Shown in pieces: positions 11,901 through 23,557 of a DNA stretch of 64,000 nucleotides; within the stretch, counting starts at the first letter, position 1; every line of letters starts with the position of its first letter. The stretch covers positions 4,666,692 through 4,730,691 of the forward strand of contig CAJNOP010000003.1 of NCBI GenBank assembly GCA_905250075.1, written 5' to 3'. A model generated the notes under the pieces. It saw nothing but the letters and a program-made list of their open reading frames with translations. It did no database searches and was not told the origin of the DNA. The position numbers and the translations under genes were made by a program. This DNA is from Rotaria sp. Silwood1 (lineage: Eukaryota > Rotifera > Eurotatoria > Philodinida > Philodinidae).

Positions 11901-12177
11901 TATTTAATAATGAATCTGAAGTCATTGTAGTAGTTGTGTTATCCAAGCGTGACTTTGCTTGTGCGTGCCATGTTGTCGTATGAGAATCAAAATTTGTATT
12001 TGTAGATATATTAACAATAGGTATTGCTGTTGTTGTTGAGTTTTGACAATCACATGATGAAGAATAATATTCATCAGATTTCTTTTGATAATTTCCATGA
12101 CTTTGAGCAATCCAACGTGATACATAACTAATTGGTGTTGTTACTTCAGAATCAGTTGTAGTTACCACAGTCGTCAT
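9000..12177 (-). CDS. CAMSAP: CAMSAP/patronin-like microtubule minus-end-binding protein (CKK domain), 7 exons
   Basis: Calmodulin-regulated spectrin-associated protein family, which binds and stabilises free microtubule minus ends. Exons in transcript order are 12177-11849, 11176-10993, 10921-10399, 10333-10251, 10198-9538, 9479-9349 and 9293-9000. Every junction is GT-AG and in phase, giving 2205 nt (734 aa). Residues about 594-734 form the CKK domain; diagnostic blocks are NKQAILNSL, LAGPANERQRQIII, LLFRDHRLQFRAVY, LYGIGPNIIT and KRFTNIPIK. A basic/acidic coiled coil rich in R, Q and E (DLLRRQNQRREEQLMKK) lies at about 374-440, and a shorter helix (NNELQEKLNRVRALLDAKR) near 105-125. A His8 run sits near residue 195 and the rest is low complexity. 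The family is usually longer (over 1000 aa) with an N-terminal CH domain, which is absent here. The ATG at 12177 is the first Met of its exon with no in-frame stop just upstream, so undetected 5' exons are possible. Confidence 0.9.
10826..10853 (-). repeat. CAT/ATG trinucleotide run encoding His8
   Basis: A short in-frame ATG repeat (plus-strand reading) encodes eight consecutive histidines in the linker of the CAMSAP protein. It is a length-variable microsatellite inside a coding exon. Confidence 0.85.
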
Positions 12178-15100
12178 TCTCGTCCGCGTGTTCAGTTTGA
12201 TTTCTCCTTTTTTTAAAAGATATCAATATGATTCACTATCTAAATATGATATATTTTACATACAAGACTGTATAAAATGATATTTGGCCCTGGTTTAACA
12301 GTTGTATATTAACATGTCACTAACAGGAAAAGTAAGCAAGATGAATATGTACATATATGACCAAGCAAGAGAGAAAGAGAGAAGAAAATGAAAAGAATGA
12401 CACACACAGACAAAAGACGGTATGGGAGCTATTTGAATAAGATTACCCTCAGGTGAGAATTCGCATACATTGAGAGAGAGAGTGTGTGTAAGGGTTAGGT
12501 CTATATTGAGCTCATCGTTTGTTCAACCCAAACGATTGACCACTAATTCGTGTATATGTATGTATGACGTGAAGAAATGATGCAATCAAAAAAAAAATTT
12601 GATATTCATGTGAATAAAATAAAAAATAGGAGTATATAGTTATTCTTTCTTCGTTTTTTTTTCTTATTTCTTCATAGAAGAGTCTTTTCTTCGATGTCAT
12701 TTTAACAAGGCTATTGTTATTACTTACTTACACTAGTGACAAATTATCAATGTTCAACAATACAATAAAGTTCACAAAGACAACAGACAGTAGTTCATGA
12801 AAGAAAAAAGAAAATGATATCACTATAATTTATATCATTACAACTATGTTAGAGTATACATACATAGAGTGACAATCAAGGTAGTGAAGACCTTGCTTTC
12901 TATCTCTCTCTCTCTCTCTTTCCTTCTTTTTCTCAATGATTTTTTGTTAAATGATGATACTCTATCGTTCTCACTTAACAGACAATGATAGATGTCAATA
13001 ACGCGAAATTTTCCTTGCAGCAATATTTTCTCCATGTTTATTTTCTAGTTGATCAATTTCAATTTGTAATATGCAATTAAAAATAGAAAGAGATATGAAA
13101 GAGTGACTGTCCTATTACTTCAATGAGATCAATGTCTTCAATAAGTGTGTTTTTTGTTTCGGACTCGTGCATAAATACTTGTACATATATCATGCATACA
13201 AATGGCCTTCTTCTTTTTTTTTCAAAGTGAAGCAAAACGATGAGTTGTTTCGAGTGTGTGTAAAGTAGGTGGAGAAGCAAAGGCGAAAGAAAATGACAAC
13301 AGAATTTCAAATGTTGACTATGAACAGTGACGATCGCAAGAGAAAAGAAAACGAAAGAAAAGGTATATCATTGAATTTGATATTCGAATATGTGTATTTT
13401 GTTTCAAATAAATGTTAAAATAGTTTGTCTTAATGAAGAGGAAGAAGAAAAAGAAAAAGAAAAAGAAAACATGTACCATTTATTGATCTTTTTAGATCTA
13501 TTTTTATAGAACAATATTTGACCTTATATGTGTGTATATCTTACGCTATTCAATGGTCAGTTGAGTGTGCGTGTGTCATCGTTCTATTGAATACAAATCA
13601 GTGTCGCGGTCGAATGGGCCGTCGACTACAACTATTCTAAACATAGGCCATAATGAGATCTAATCAAGAGAAGATATATAATGATTTGAGAATAATTTGT
13701 ATACGTGTATGTATGAGTCTCTGTTCAAATCAGAGTCCCTCATTTATTTGTTACAGCTACACGTGTGAATATGGACAAGGAGGTCGGCAGATAGGTAAGA
13801 TGCACCTTATATGAACACAAGGAATAGTATGAATGAATGAATGAATGAACATCAAAGAGAATGAGAAAAAAAAGGAAAAAAAAAAGAAAGTGTTGGAGAC
13901 CGTGCATAAAATGGTTAGTTTAGTAGAGTCATGAAATATAACTGTACTTGTACTAAATATAACCTTGTATTTTTGATTCGGATTTTAAAGTGTAGAATCA
14001 CATGAGTATATACATATGTTTACAATATAAAATGGTCTAATTTGATAATAAAAATGTGAACTAATTAAATATAGATATGAATAGAGTGCAACTTTTTTTT
14101 TTGTTGCAATTGACACGAAACATGAACAGTAGACCTAAGCATGTTCTGAATAATATATTTTTCTTTTGATTATATTCTATGGCTTTTCCAAAAAAGTAGA
14201 ATAACTCTCTGAAATGAAATGAATTCAATGATATAAAATGCAATTCATGTTGATTCACTATTGCTTGAAGTTTTCATCGTAGAAACGAAACAATTGACGT
14301 AAAATACTAGTTATTGCGACCCAGTTTTTTTTTATCAAGATGTTTTTCACAAATGGATATTTCATTTTTCTATGAACTGATAAATAGTCAAAAAAGGTTA
14401 GAGAATAAGGTCAATCTGAACAAAAATAATATATTTCAACTGAACATTTTAGGCTCTACAAAATGAACTATCTATTAATCATTTTTTTTGTCTGCTTCGA
14501 TTCTTGGCAAATTTCTTTTTTCATGCACATCTCCTTATAAAGTACGACTTTTTCATAGTACACAGCTCATAATTCAGCGACAATATAAGCAAAATAGCTG
14601 AAATTTGATGAGACAAGTCAAATGCACCCAAAATTTCAATCGTACCGAAAAAACTGCAATTCAATCAATATATATTCTCTATAGTTAAATGGAAAATAAA
14701 ATTTGAGAAGAATAATGCTGATCTTTGAAAATCAATTTTCACTCATAGGTTATTCAAAAACTAATTACAAAACTTTTTTTTGTGATTCTCAAACTGTTGC
14801 CAACAAACTTCATCGAACTAAATAACATTCTAGACATCTAGATCTACTTCATATTACGAATGTTTTTAGAAATATTGTATAAAAAGAACTGTTCTCTCTA
14901 CAATTTTATCTATCATTTACTTCGTCCACTCAATATTTTTTCTAATTCGTTTGCTAATTGTTCACTTCTCAATCTTTTCGTAATTGCATCTCATAATTTC
15001 ACCTATGTCTTTTCATATGATATCTTCGTATATTTTGCTCTTTTTGCAGGTTACGACCACCAGAAATACAGAGATTGTCTAGTTTTTTTTCCAATTCCTA

Positions 15101-16139
15101 ATTGTGTCGGCAAATTACAGAACGAAAGAATTATATGCAGAATAGCAAATATTACTTGTAGCGAGTCATCTACGATGGTGGCAAAAAATAATTCAAAAAC
15201 TTTTTCATGATTTTGAAATCCATTATATCTTTGGAACAATAATAAACAAAAAGTTGAAATTCTAGCAAAGAGTAGATCTAGATATCTCGTATGTAAGAAA
15301 ATAATATTTAGTGATATAGGTTAAAATATATTTTGAAATTCTGATGAAAGATATTCAAAGATGATGAATAACGTTGCTGTTTCACAATTAATTTAACAAA
15401 ATGTTTCTTTTTGAATTGGTAAAAATATCCTTTGTTCTCGATAGCAAACGCCTAATTCACGGAGAAATTTATCTCTTAGATACGCAAATATATATTCTTT
15501 CTAATCATAGATACATAATAACTAGCAAGAAAACTTGGGAAATTATTTAAATAAAATAAATAAATTGAATAGTATTTTTTTATTGACAATCACTATGGTT
15601 GATGCTGTAGATTTTCATATGAAACGTAATAAGAAAAAAAAAAGAGTCTATTATATCTGATAATATATTGCTGAAAAATAAGATTCTGACAACTAGTTGT
15701 TTATTATTTCTTGATGATGTCTTTTCTGTTGAGTACTATTCTCATTTGTTGTAATGAAGTGATTATTTCTTATAGATATATATATATTGAATAAACTAGA
15801 CGAATCATACAATTATTAATTTTGTTTTTGTAATATTGTTTCTTTTTATATCTCTATTCTCACATTAACTTTGACGTAGATTATTACTATGAACATATAC
15901 GACATCTATGTTGATAAGACTATTCTCGGATCGAGCAAAGATAAGTTATTTATAACAACCAATAAAAAAATCCAAAACAAAAACAACAACAAAAGAGAGA
16001 AGAAAAAAAGAAAATAAGAGTTTCTCATCTCTTTCGATCGTTTTTTTCCTATCGTTCTTCTCCTTGGAATCATTTATTCTTTTCTTACTTTGCGTCATTA
16101 TATTATTCATATTTCTTCGTTAAACAACAATAATCCGTT
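12178..16139. other. Divergent intergenic region between CAMSAP and CSTF1
   Basis: About 4 kb with no supported exon on either strand. It must contain the upstream regions of both divergent genes. Simple repeats are present: TC-rich at about 12901-12925, GAAAAA-type at about 13446-13468 and AATG at about 13828-13848. I searched the minus strand for CH-domain exons of CAMSAP and saw none. Confidence 0.55.
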
Positions 16140-17785
16140 ATGGATTCAGTAACAACACCTGGTACATTAAACATTCCACAAATTGTATGTAAAAAAAATA
16201 TATTCTTATTTTAACATTAAATCAAAACTAGACTAAAATAGATTCGTAGTGAAACACGTTTACGTGAAACAACATATCGTTTGATCATTTCTCAATTATT
16301 TTATGATGGTCATCAACAATTAGCTGTATCACTTTCTAATCTTCTTCAAGTAAATTGAAAATAAATAATTTTCTTGTTTATTTTTGAATTTTGTGTTTTT
16401 TTTTATTCTATTATATAAGACATCACCACCATGTCCACCATCTGATAGATTAACACATATTGTACGACTTGGTTTAAAAGCTGAAGAAGAATTAGAACAA
16501 ACACGTAAAGCATCAATTGTTGTTTCTGATAATGTTCAAGATATTGGTAAATATGTTCTTTTAAAAAAAAAAAAAACATTTTTTTTTTTTGTTAAACTTA
16601 ATTTTAGGTCTCGATTTTGATTATCAATCAGATTCACCTATAACTAGTCCTGATGCTGGTTCATATGAAACATTTTATGTTACTGCGCATAAAGCACCTT
16701 GTCGTGCAGCTGCTTTTGATGCAACTGGTTCAGTTATTGCAACTAGTTCAGCAGATGCATCTATTAAAATTCTAGATGTCGATCGGTAAACGAAAGAGGA
16801 AACAACAACAAAAACAAAACCTTTTATTTAATTTAAATGTCTTATAAATTTTAGAATGTTAATAAAAAATAATTTTGGTCTTGATTATGCTCCATCATCA
16901 GTTGAATCATCATCAGATAATCATCCTGTAATGCGTACATTATATGATCATGCTGATGAAGTAACTTGTTTAGATTTTCATCCATATGATCCAATACTTG
17001 TATCTGGTTCACGTGATTATACAATAAAATTTTTTGAATATGCTAAACCAACAACTAAAAAATCGTTTCGTTCAATAAATGAAGTTGATCAAATACGATG
17101 TTTAAATTTTCATCCAAGTGGTGATTGGCTTGTTGTTGGTACACAACATCCTGTAACACGTTTATATGATGTTGAAACAGGTCGATGTTTCGTTTCAACT
17201 CAACCACAAGATCAACATACAAAAGCGATAACTTGTGTAAAATGGGCATCTAATGGACGACAATATGCAACATCATCAAAAGATGGTTCATTTAAAATTT
17301 GGGATGGTGTTACTAATCGTTGTATAAATACATTTGATGGTGCACATGGTGGAGAAGAAGTTTGTTCAGTAATGTTTACAAAAAATTCAAAATATTTATT
17401 AACAAGTGGAAAAGATTCACAAGTTCGTTTATGGGAATTATCAACAGCTGTAAGTTAAACGTTTTCTTTTTTTAAATTTTTATTATTTTTTTTTCTGCAG
17501 CGATGTTTAATTCATTATACTGGTGCTGGTACATTAGCTAAACAAGAACATCGTGCAACATGTGTATTTAATCATACTGAAGATTATGTACTTTATCCTG
17601 ATGAAAAAGCAACATCATTATGCTGTTGGAATTCACGAAATGCTGAACGACAACGTTTACTTGGTTTAGGACATAATGCTCCAGTTAAATGTATTGTACA
17701 TAGTCCAACAGCAGCAGCTTTTGTTTCATGTTCAGATGATCATCGTGCCAGATTTTGGTGTAAAAGAACATTGTTTACTGATTAA
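16140..17785 (+). CDS. CSTF1: Cleavage stimulation factor subunit 1 (CstF-50), WD40 protein, 6 exons
   Basis: Subunit of the nuclear CstF complex, which recognises the GU-rich downstream element in pre-mRNA 3'-end cleavage and polyadenylation. Exons are 16140-16184, 16242-16349, 16420-16546, 16608-16785, 16855-17449 and 17501-17785, all in phase, giving 1338 nt (445 aa; the human protein is about 431). The N-terminal dimerisation segment includes [12 protein letters not shown], very close to the family's LIISQLLYDGY. Seven WD40 repeats follow from about residue 115; recognisable blocks are [95 protein letters not shown] and [10 protein letters not shown]. The start is the first ATG, after an AT-rich leader. 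FAM199X follows 103 nt downstream on the same strand. Confidence 0.97.
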
Positions 17786-17842
17786 AATAATAAAAAATCA
17801 AAATTAGTTTTTCTATTTTGTTTTTTTTTTGTTATTGTTATT

Positions 17843-17848
17843 AATAAA
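17843..17848 (+). promoter_or_regulatory. Poly(A) signal of CSTF1
   Basis: A canonical AATAAA lies 58 nt after the CSTF1 stop and only 41 nt before the FAM199X ATG. The spacing between it and the downstream AG matches that between an upstream cleavage site and a trans-splice acceptor in a polycistron. Confidence 0.7.
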
Positions 17849-17860
17849 GAATTTTCATTA

Positions 17861-17885
17861 GTGTCTTTTTTCTTTTTTGTTTAAG
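17861..17885 (+). other. 3' splice-site-like sequence just upstream of FAM199X (possible trans-splice acceptor)
   Basis: A pyrimidine-rich tract of mostly T with some C and G ends in TTTAAG, with AG at 17884-17885, three bases before the ATG at 17889. There is no room for a cis intron: the only upstream sequence is the 100-nt spacer and the CSTF1 stop. Spliced-leader addition is known in bdelloid rotifers, flatworms and nematodes; its use here is inference. Confidence 0.5.
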
Positions 17886-17888
17886 ATC

Positions 17889-18905
17889 ATGCAATCGTCC
17901 TTAGGTAATATTGAAGATGGAATTTATCCATCTTTTCGTATGCGTAACAATTCATATTCCACAACAACATTAACAAATCCTCCATTATTACAGACTCCAC
18001 CACCTCCAACATTAATATTTAATAATAATGGTCAAACATCAATTCAACAATTTCTGAATTCTGATATGCTTGCATCTATGTCACGAAGTAATTCTCAACC
18101 AGATTTAACAGCTGCTCTAAATACTGTGCAATCATCTGTTAATCAATTAACATCATCAAAATCTATGTCAGTTTGTTCGGATGATTTATATATGGAAATT
18201 AACGGTTGTAATAGTACAGGTGTTGTTGATGATTTATTTCTTGGTATAGAAGCTGATTTTATTGGTACATCAGATTTATCAGATTTTTTTGAGAATGATT
18301 ATTTTTCCGAATTAGACGATACACGTTCATTATTTCAACAATTTCCTAATCCACCTAGTCTATTACCTGCACCACAACGTAGTGCACCATCATCACCTAA
18401 AGGTCGAGCAAAACATCGTACAAATAATCATGGACGACAATTACCAACAAAATTATGGTCAAAAATGACAGGTGATGAACAAACATCAACAACTGAAGAT
18501 CTAACACGAATTATAAATGAACAACTTGGACGTCGTGAACAATTAGAAATTATCAGAATTTTACAACCTGATGGACCACAATTATTACCACATCAAACAG
18601 AATTTATATTAGATTTTTCTGGTATGAATGATGATAAACATAGAAGAATTAAAAATATAATTAAATTTAATTTAATTGGTAATAGTGGCTCAATGAATGA
18701 TGAAAGTGATGGTTATTCATCATTATCATCGAATAAAAGTGATCCATTAAATCAACGTATTGAAAAAGCATTAAAATTACGACAACGTAAAGAACAACGA
18801 CAAGCAGCTAAAGAACATCGTTCAGGTTTATTTAATGCCCAACATCATCAAGTACTTGAATTGACAAAATGCGATGAAGATATTGAAGTTGATATTTTAT
18901 CATAA
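17889..18905 (+). CDS. FAM199X: FAM199X family protein, single exon
   Basis: A 338-aa frame in one exon. Similarity to FAM199X is clearest in two places. The first is a central helical block, roughly residues 185-260, with LWSKMTGDEQ, GRREQLEIIRIL and QTEFILDFSGMNDDK; in vertebrates the matching segment is built around a WSAMTNDEQ-type motif followed by LREQLDIIKI. The second is the basic C-terminus with RQRKEQRQAAKEHRSGLF and a final VDILS, against the family's KEQRQARKERLSGLF and terminal VDVLM. The N-terminal half is acidic, Ser/Asn-rich and poorly conserved, as in the family. The biochemical role of FAM199X is not established. I chose the ATG at 17889 because it follows the 3' splice-like site and opens the conserved frame. 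No intron is present. Confidence 0.87.
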   Translation: MQSSLGNIEDGIYPSFRMRNNSYSTTTLTNPPLLQTPPPPTLIFNNNGQTSIQQFLNSDMLASMSRSNSQPDLTAALNTVQSSVNQLTSSKSMSVCSDDLYMEINGCNSTGVVDDLFLGIEADFIGTSDLSDFFENDYFSELDDTRSLFQQFPNPPSLLPAPQRSAPSSPKGRAKHRTNNHGRQLPTKLWSKMTGDEQTSTTEDLTRIINEQLGRREQLEIIRILQPDGPQLLPHQTEFILDFSGMNDDKHRRIKNIIKFNLIGNSGSMNDESDGYSSLSSNKSDPLNQRIEKALKLRQRKEQRQAAKEHRSGLFNAQHHQVLELTKCDEDIEVDILS

Positions 18906-21078
18906 CTTACAGTCTTAAAAGCTTTTTTTTTTCTTTTTTTTTTTAATTATTATTGTTATTTGTCACTCAACGTTTATTTCTTTCCATACAATTACAATTG
19001 TACTCATTTCTTTCTCTTACTGTATCTATGTCGTTTTCTTCTTTTCTTTTCTGTGCACTTGTTTGTGGGTGCCTTTGCGTGTGTGAGTGTGAGTGTGAAG
19101 ATTGGTGACAAAGAAAGAAATACCATTTTATTCCAAAAAAAAAAAACTTCTTTTCAAATAGAAAGATATTTTTAGAATAGAGTATCATACTATTCAAGAG
19201 CAAATGTATGCTTTTAAATTGCATATGATCCTCATTAGAAAAGAAAAACGGAAATAGATTCGACAATTCGAGAAATTCCGGAAATTCCGGGTGTAACGAT
19301 GTTGACTGGTTTCTTTTGTATTTTTCTACTACTAAAGATTTTACAAGTTATCAAAAAGAATCAAAAAATATGTTGCATTTAACAGTTATTTATGCACTTA
19401 ACACTGACAAAAGGAAATGTATACATATTTACTTATTTATTGTTTGTTCTGGTCTGTAAAAGGGTAGATTTATAATTACAGAAAAACATGTTACAGAACA
19501 TGTCTTTTTCTATGCATGTTGATTCAGATAAATATTTGTAATCTTTCGATCTATTTTGGTATTTGTTAATGTTTCTGTCTATAAGAAAGAGAAAAAAAAA
19601 AGAAACAAGAAGAACTCATTTTAGATCTATAGAAGTGAATGAGTAAATAACTAATAACAGTTGAATTTAAAACAATAAAATATAGTCTAAAAATAACGAG
19701 CTTGTTGATAACTATTATCAACACCTGAAATTATTAATATGATATTTTATCTAATGATCTTATTCAATAGATTACGTGATGATAGGAAATATTCATATGT
19801 TAATGTTGATTTATGTGATAGTTTTAAAATAGTGATAAGATATTTGATTTGTGTTATTCTCTTTTGTAATTTATTGAGGACAAAAAAAAATATTGGATTG
19901 GTAATAAATATTATATATAGAACAAATCTAATCTTCTTTACAGTTGACATATTTATTTAACTTAAAGTTACGTTTCATTTCGTGTATGTTTTGCTACAAG
20001 TTAGTTAGTTATTTGTGTTGTGTTAGTTGAATTGTCTTTACAAATATTTCTCGAACCTTGTTTTTTACCATAATTATACTTGATGTTATCTTTTACAACA
20101 ATAACATACTTATGAAAACATTGAATGCTCTATGTTGGCACGTATGGAAAAATTTTTTTTTCAAAATGATTATATTGAAATAAATAAATTATTTCGATCA
20201 CTTCACAATATTTATTAGCTGCTATATTCATTAGTTGAATTAAAAGTTAATTTACACTTGCTCTAATATATATGTATTATTATCATTTTATCGTGTCACT
20301 GTTTTTCGTAAAATAGTTTGATCATAAATGTTGTTTTGAAGAAAATATTGGTTATGTTTATTGATATTTCTATCTATATATATATGTATTTTGCAAGAAA
20401 AATAAAGAGATTAATTTTGTATTATGGATAAAAAAACGATGAAGGAATGCGTCATTCGTCATATTATCAGCAAAGCTTTTGCGTATATAGATATCGCGTA
20501 CAATCAATTGATCTATCTAATATATTCCCACAAGCGACAAATCACCTGCCGTTTAACATTAGGCAATAACAGTCGAGATGTCATAAAGACGAATATAGAA
20601 AATCGATACTCTATTTTGTCGTAGAATAGAATAGTGATAAAGAATAGAAAAATGAAATCTGGACTAACATCAATGTCAAGGACATAATCCCACTTTGACT
20701 TAATTATTCATTAAATGCTCCAATGATACACATAATATGTAGGCGGGCATGGTTCATTCATTTTCTGTTAACTAGTTCTTAGTCTACTGAAATCATTCTA
20801 TAAATGGACGTGATCGCTATAGGGAAGAAGTGATTATTGAGACAAATGAGAAAACCTTTGTCGTTGTGTGACCTTCTTCCTACACAGTATTTTTTCCTAT
20901 CATTTTGTTGTTGTTGTTATTATTTTTATTATCATTATTATTATTATTATTATTATGAGAATGATTCCATTCACACTTGTTTTTGCTTTCTCGTCTTACC
21001 CTACGCACACATACGAGCAGTAATAAATCAACCAAATTTGATCGTTCATTTTTATAAAAACAACTCCTCCCTTACATA
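18906..21078 (+). other. 3' UTR of FAM199X and intergenic spacer
   Basis: AT-rich and gene-free. It holds long T and A runs, an ATT trinucleotide run at about 20925-20957, and AATAAA-type words (for example near 19673). The short ORFs lack support. Confidence 0.5.
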
Positions 21079-21611
21079 ATGATAAAATCGAATTCTAATA
21101 ATGGTGGACTTTTTCTAACCCGTACGTCGGAAACATATAAATGTCATTCAGGTGATAATTTATTTCTTGAATGTTATGTTCGTCATCAACGAATTAAATC
21201 TATTGCATGGTATGTAAAAGGTGAACTTGTTGATACAAGAGGTGTTCGTATATGGCATCAATATGAACCAACAACAGGTCGCTGTATACTTTATTTACGG
21301 TCTGTATTTCAATGTGATGATGGCTCATATTGTTGCGAAGCAACAAGTATAGATAATGTTGTTGAAACGTTAGAAATTAAATTAATAATTGATAATCGTA
21401 AATTTAATTACAAACGATCCTTTTCTTCTCCTCATATTTTAATTTATTTTATTTAGATGATAAATCTTGGACGAGAATTCCCATACTTTATATGGCTGGA
21501 CATGTCATACCTGGTGGTAAAAAAATTTCTAGATACTATGAAAAAAAAGTTCTTTTTTATGTTTCTATATATTTAGGTGTTAAAAAATTAATGGCTAGTT
21601 GCAAAACATAA
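21079..21611 (+). CDS. Short single-Ig-domain protein, 3 exons (possible independent gene or 5' part of the next gene)
   Basis: Exons 21079-21397, 21457-21516 and 21577-21611 join in phase to 414 nt (137 aa) ending in TAA. Residues about 10-106 form an I-set/V-type Ig fold. The B-strand Cys is in GDNLFLECYV, the core Trp in SIAWYVKGE, and the F-strand signature is DDGSYCCEA. There is no convincing signal peptide or membrane segment. The tail (SWTRIPILYMAGH) is short and not Ig-like. It may be a free-standing Ig protein, or the first exons of the 23558 gene with the 21577 exon as an alternative terminal exon. The Ig fold is clear; the gene model is tentative. Confidence 0.55.
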
Positions 21612-23521
21612 AATATTTTAATGAATACCAATGATGTTTTGTTTTTCTATTTTTTCACTCATTTTCATACTTTTTTTTTTTCTACAAAAAATCTAAAATA
21701 AAAGTTTCTAGAATAATATATTTATTCTCTACATGTTGTTATCAATATATATATATATATTCGAGATTCTTAATGATACAGAAAGAGTGGGTAAAACGCT
21801 AACAGACATTGAGTTCTGGTATATTTAGTTTTTTATCGCTCTTATTCTGATATCTATCAACGATCTAATGCTTGACTAATGATATGTTATAATACAAACG
21901 GTCACCTTGTACTCTAGACTGTTTTCCTTTTCCTTCGTTTCTGAATAACACTCACGATTGTGGTAAAAATATACTACGACATTCTGATATATATCAGGAT
22001 ATGATCTATATTATATTGGAGAATATAAAATGTTATAACATACGTAGAAAGAATAACAATAACAACAAAATGATTCTATCATGATGAGATAATTCCATGC
22101 AGATATATAAACGAGCTTATTTTATGTCAAACAGCTAATGAATATATCGAAACAAACAATATACATCTTCTGGTCGAAAGTGAAAGAAGATTAATATATT
22201 CGTTTTTAATTTAAATCAATAGAAAAAATTTTTCAAGTGATCAATACAAAAGAAACAACTGATTTAACAATTAATTGTTATAAAACGCTCTATTATATCA
22301 CTTTTCATTCGCTATCATTGATGGATTAGTATTTAAGTTTGCATTTATTTTTATTTTTTCCATCTATTATTCAATTTTGTCCTTTCTCATATTACCGATT
22401 TACTAATAATTTATTACATCATGAATCATACAATGAGTATAACTCAATATTTTTATTTATTTTTTCGAATATTCTTATCAATTTCAATAGTCTTTCACAA
22501 TAGCAATACAATTCAATCATTATATATATATCGTTTATAGACAGCAATTATCAATTAATGAATAAACAGTGCTATTACGATTCATTAACCGTCAAATGTA
22601 AATTCATTATACATCATGTCCATTTAGTTGATAATGGTGTCTATAGATATGAAAAAAGAAACAAAGAACACAATCACAGAAATAAATCAACTAGTGCCAA
22701 TAAAATACATAAGTTTATTATTTTATACAAAAAAGAAAACTTCAAGTTTTCTTTTTTTTTTTTTTTTTTATGAATGAGATTTCCGTAATGTTCATGTACA
22801 TGTACAACTGTTATTGAAACTCCTCATCATAACACAATATATAATTTTCATAGAATACCATAAAAGAATAATCTTAATCTTGTTTTTGTCTAAAAAAAAA
22901 GTATTACATAATAATATCCTTTTGTCTAGAAATCTAATGATGCTGATATCAATTTATTTATTATTTTAAGAATAATAATAATTGTTTACATAAACTGGAA
23001 TATTTATTATAAGATTTGGATTTCTATTCTCAATTGAATAAAGTATCTATCAGTAGTATTTCTTTCACTACATTATTGTTCCTACTACATATACTAACTG
23101 ATTAAAAATTCCTTATCAATATTCTTCTGTCGCACATTGTCCATCAATGTCTATCAACAAGATGAGTTCATAAGAATAGTTATCCTTTTGTTTTGTTAGT
23201 ATATATGTGAAATAGGGGCATATCGGTCATTCTTCTTTTCTTCTTCTACTCCTATATCTGTAATAACTGTAAGAGTACAAAAAAGAACGAGTCTAAATGG
23301 ACAATAATGAGAAAAGAGAGAAGTATCTCTTGTGTTTTACTAACCGATGATTTTTCAGAACATTGTTGATATCCGTTTTTCTTTTCTCTTCTCTAGGATT
23401 ACATCATGTCTACAGCTGCTGACCAATGATCAACTCTAAATACAACATTCCCTTGTCATTCATCTTATATATGTAATAGTGAAAGATATTCGTTACTAGT
23501 CTCCGTTTTTCTTATCAATAG
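21612..23521 (+). other. Mostly noncoding gap within the Ig cluster
   Basis: About 1.9 kb of AT-rich sequence with only one candidate exon (22541 onward, listed separately). No other exon-like segment was seen. A 3' splice-like site (CAATAG, AG at 23520-23521) ends the gap. Confidence 0.5.
22541..22700 (+). pseudogene. Possible orphan Ig-domain half exon
   Basis: Preceded by a pyrimidine/AG acceptor (TCGTTTATAG). The frame contains TVKCKFIIHHV followed by DNGVYRYE, the E-F strand pattern of an Ig domain in which DxGxYxC is expected; the final Cys is replaced by Tyr. The acceptor phase (1) is compatible with the exons ending at 21397 or 21516. However, I find no donor in a phase that reaches the exon at 23522, and a long T run follows. 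It is likely a decayed or alternative exon. Confidence 0.35.
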
Positions 23522-23557
23522 ACTTTGCTATCATTGAATGCCTTGTTCAATGAAAAC

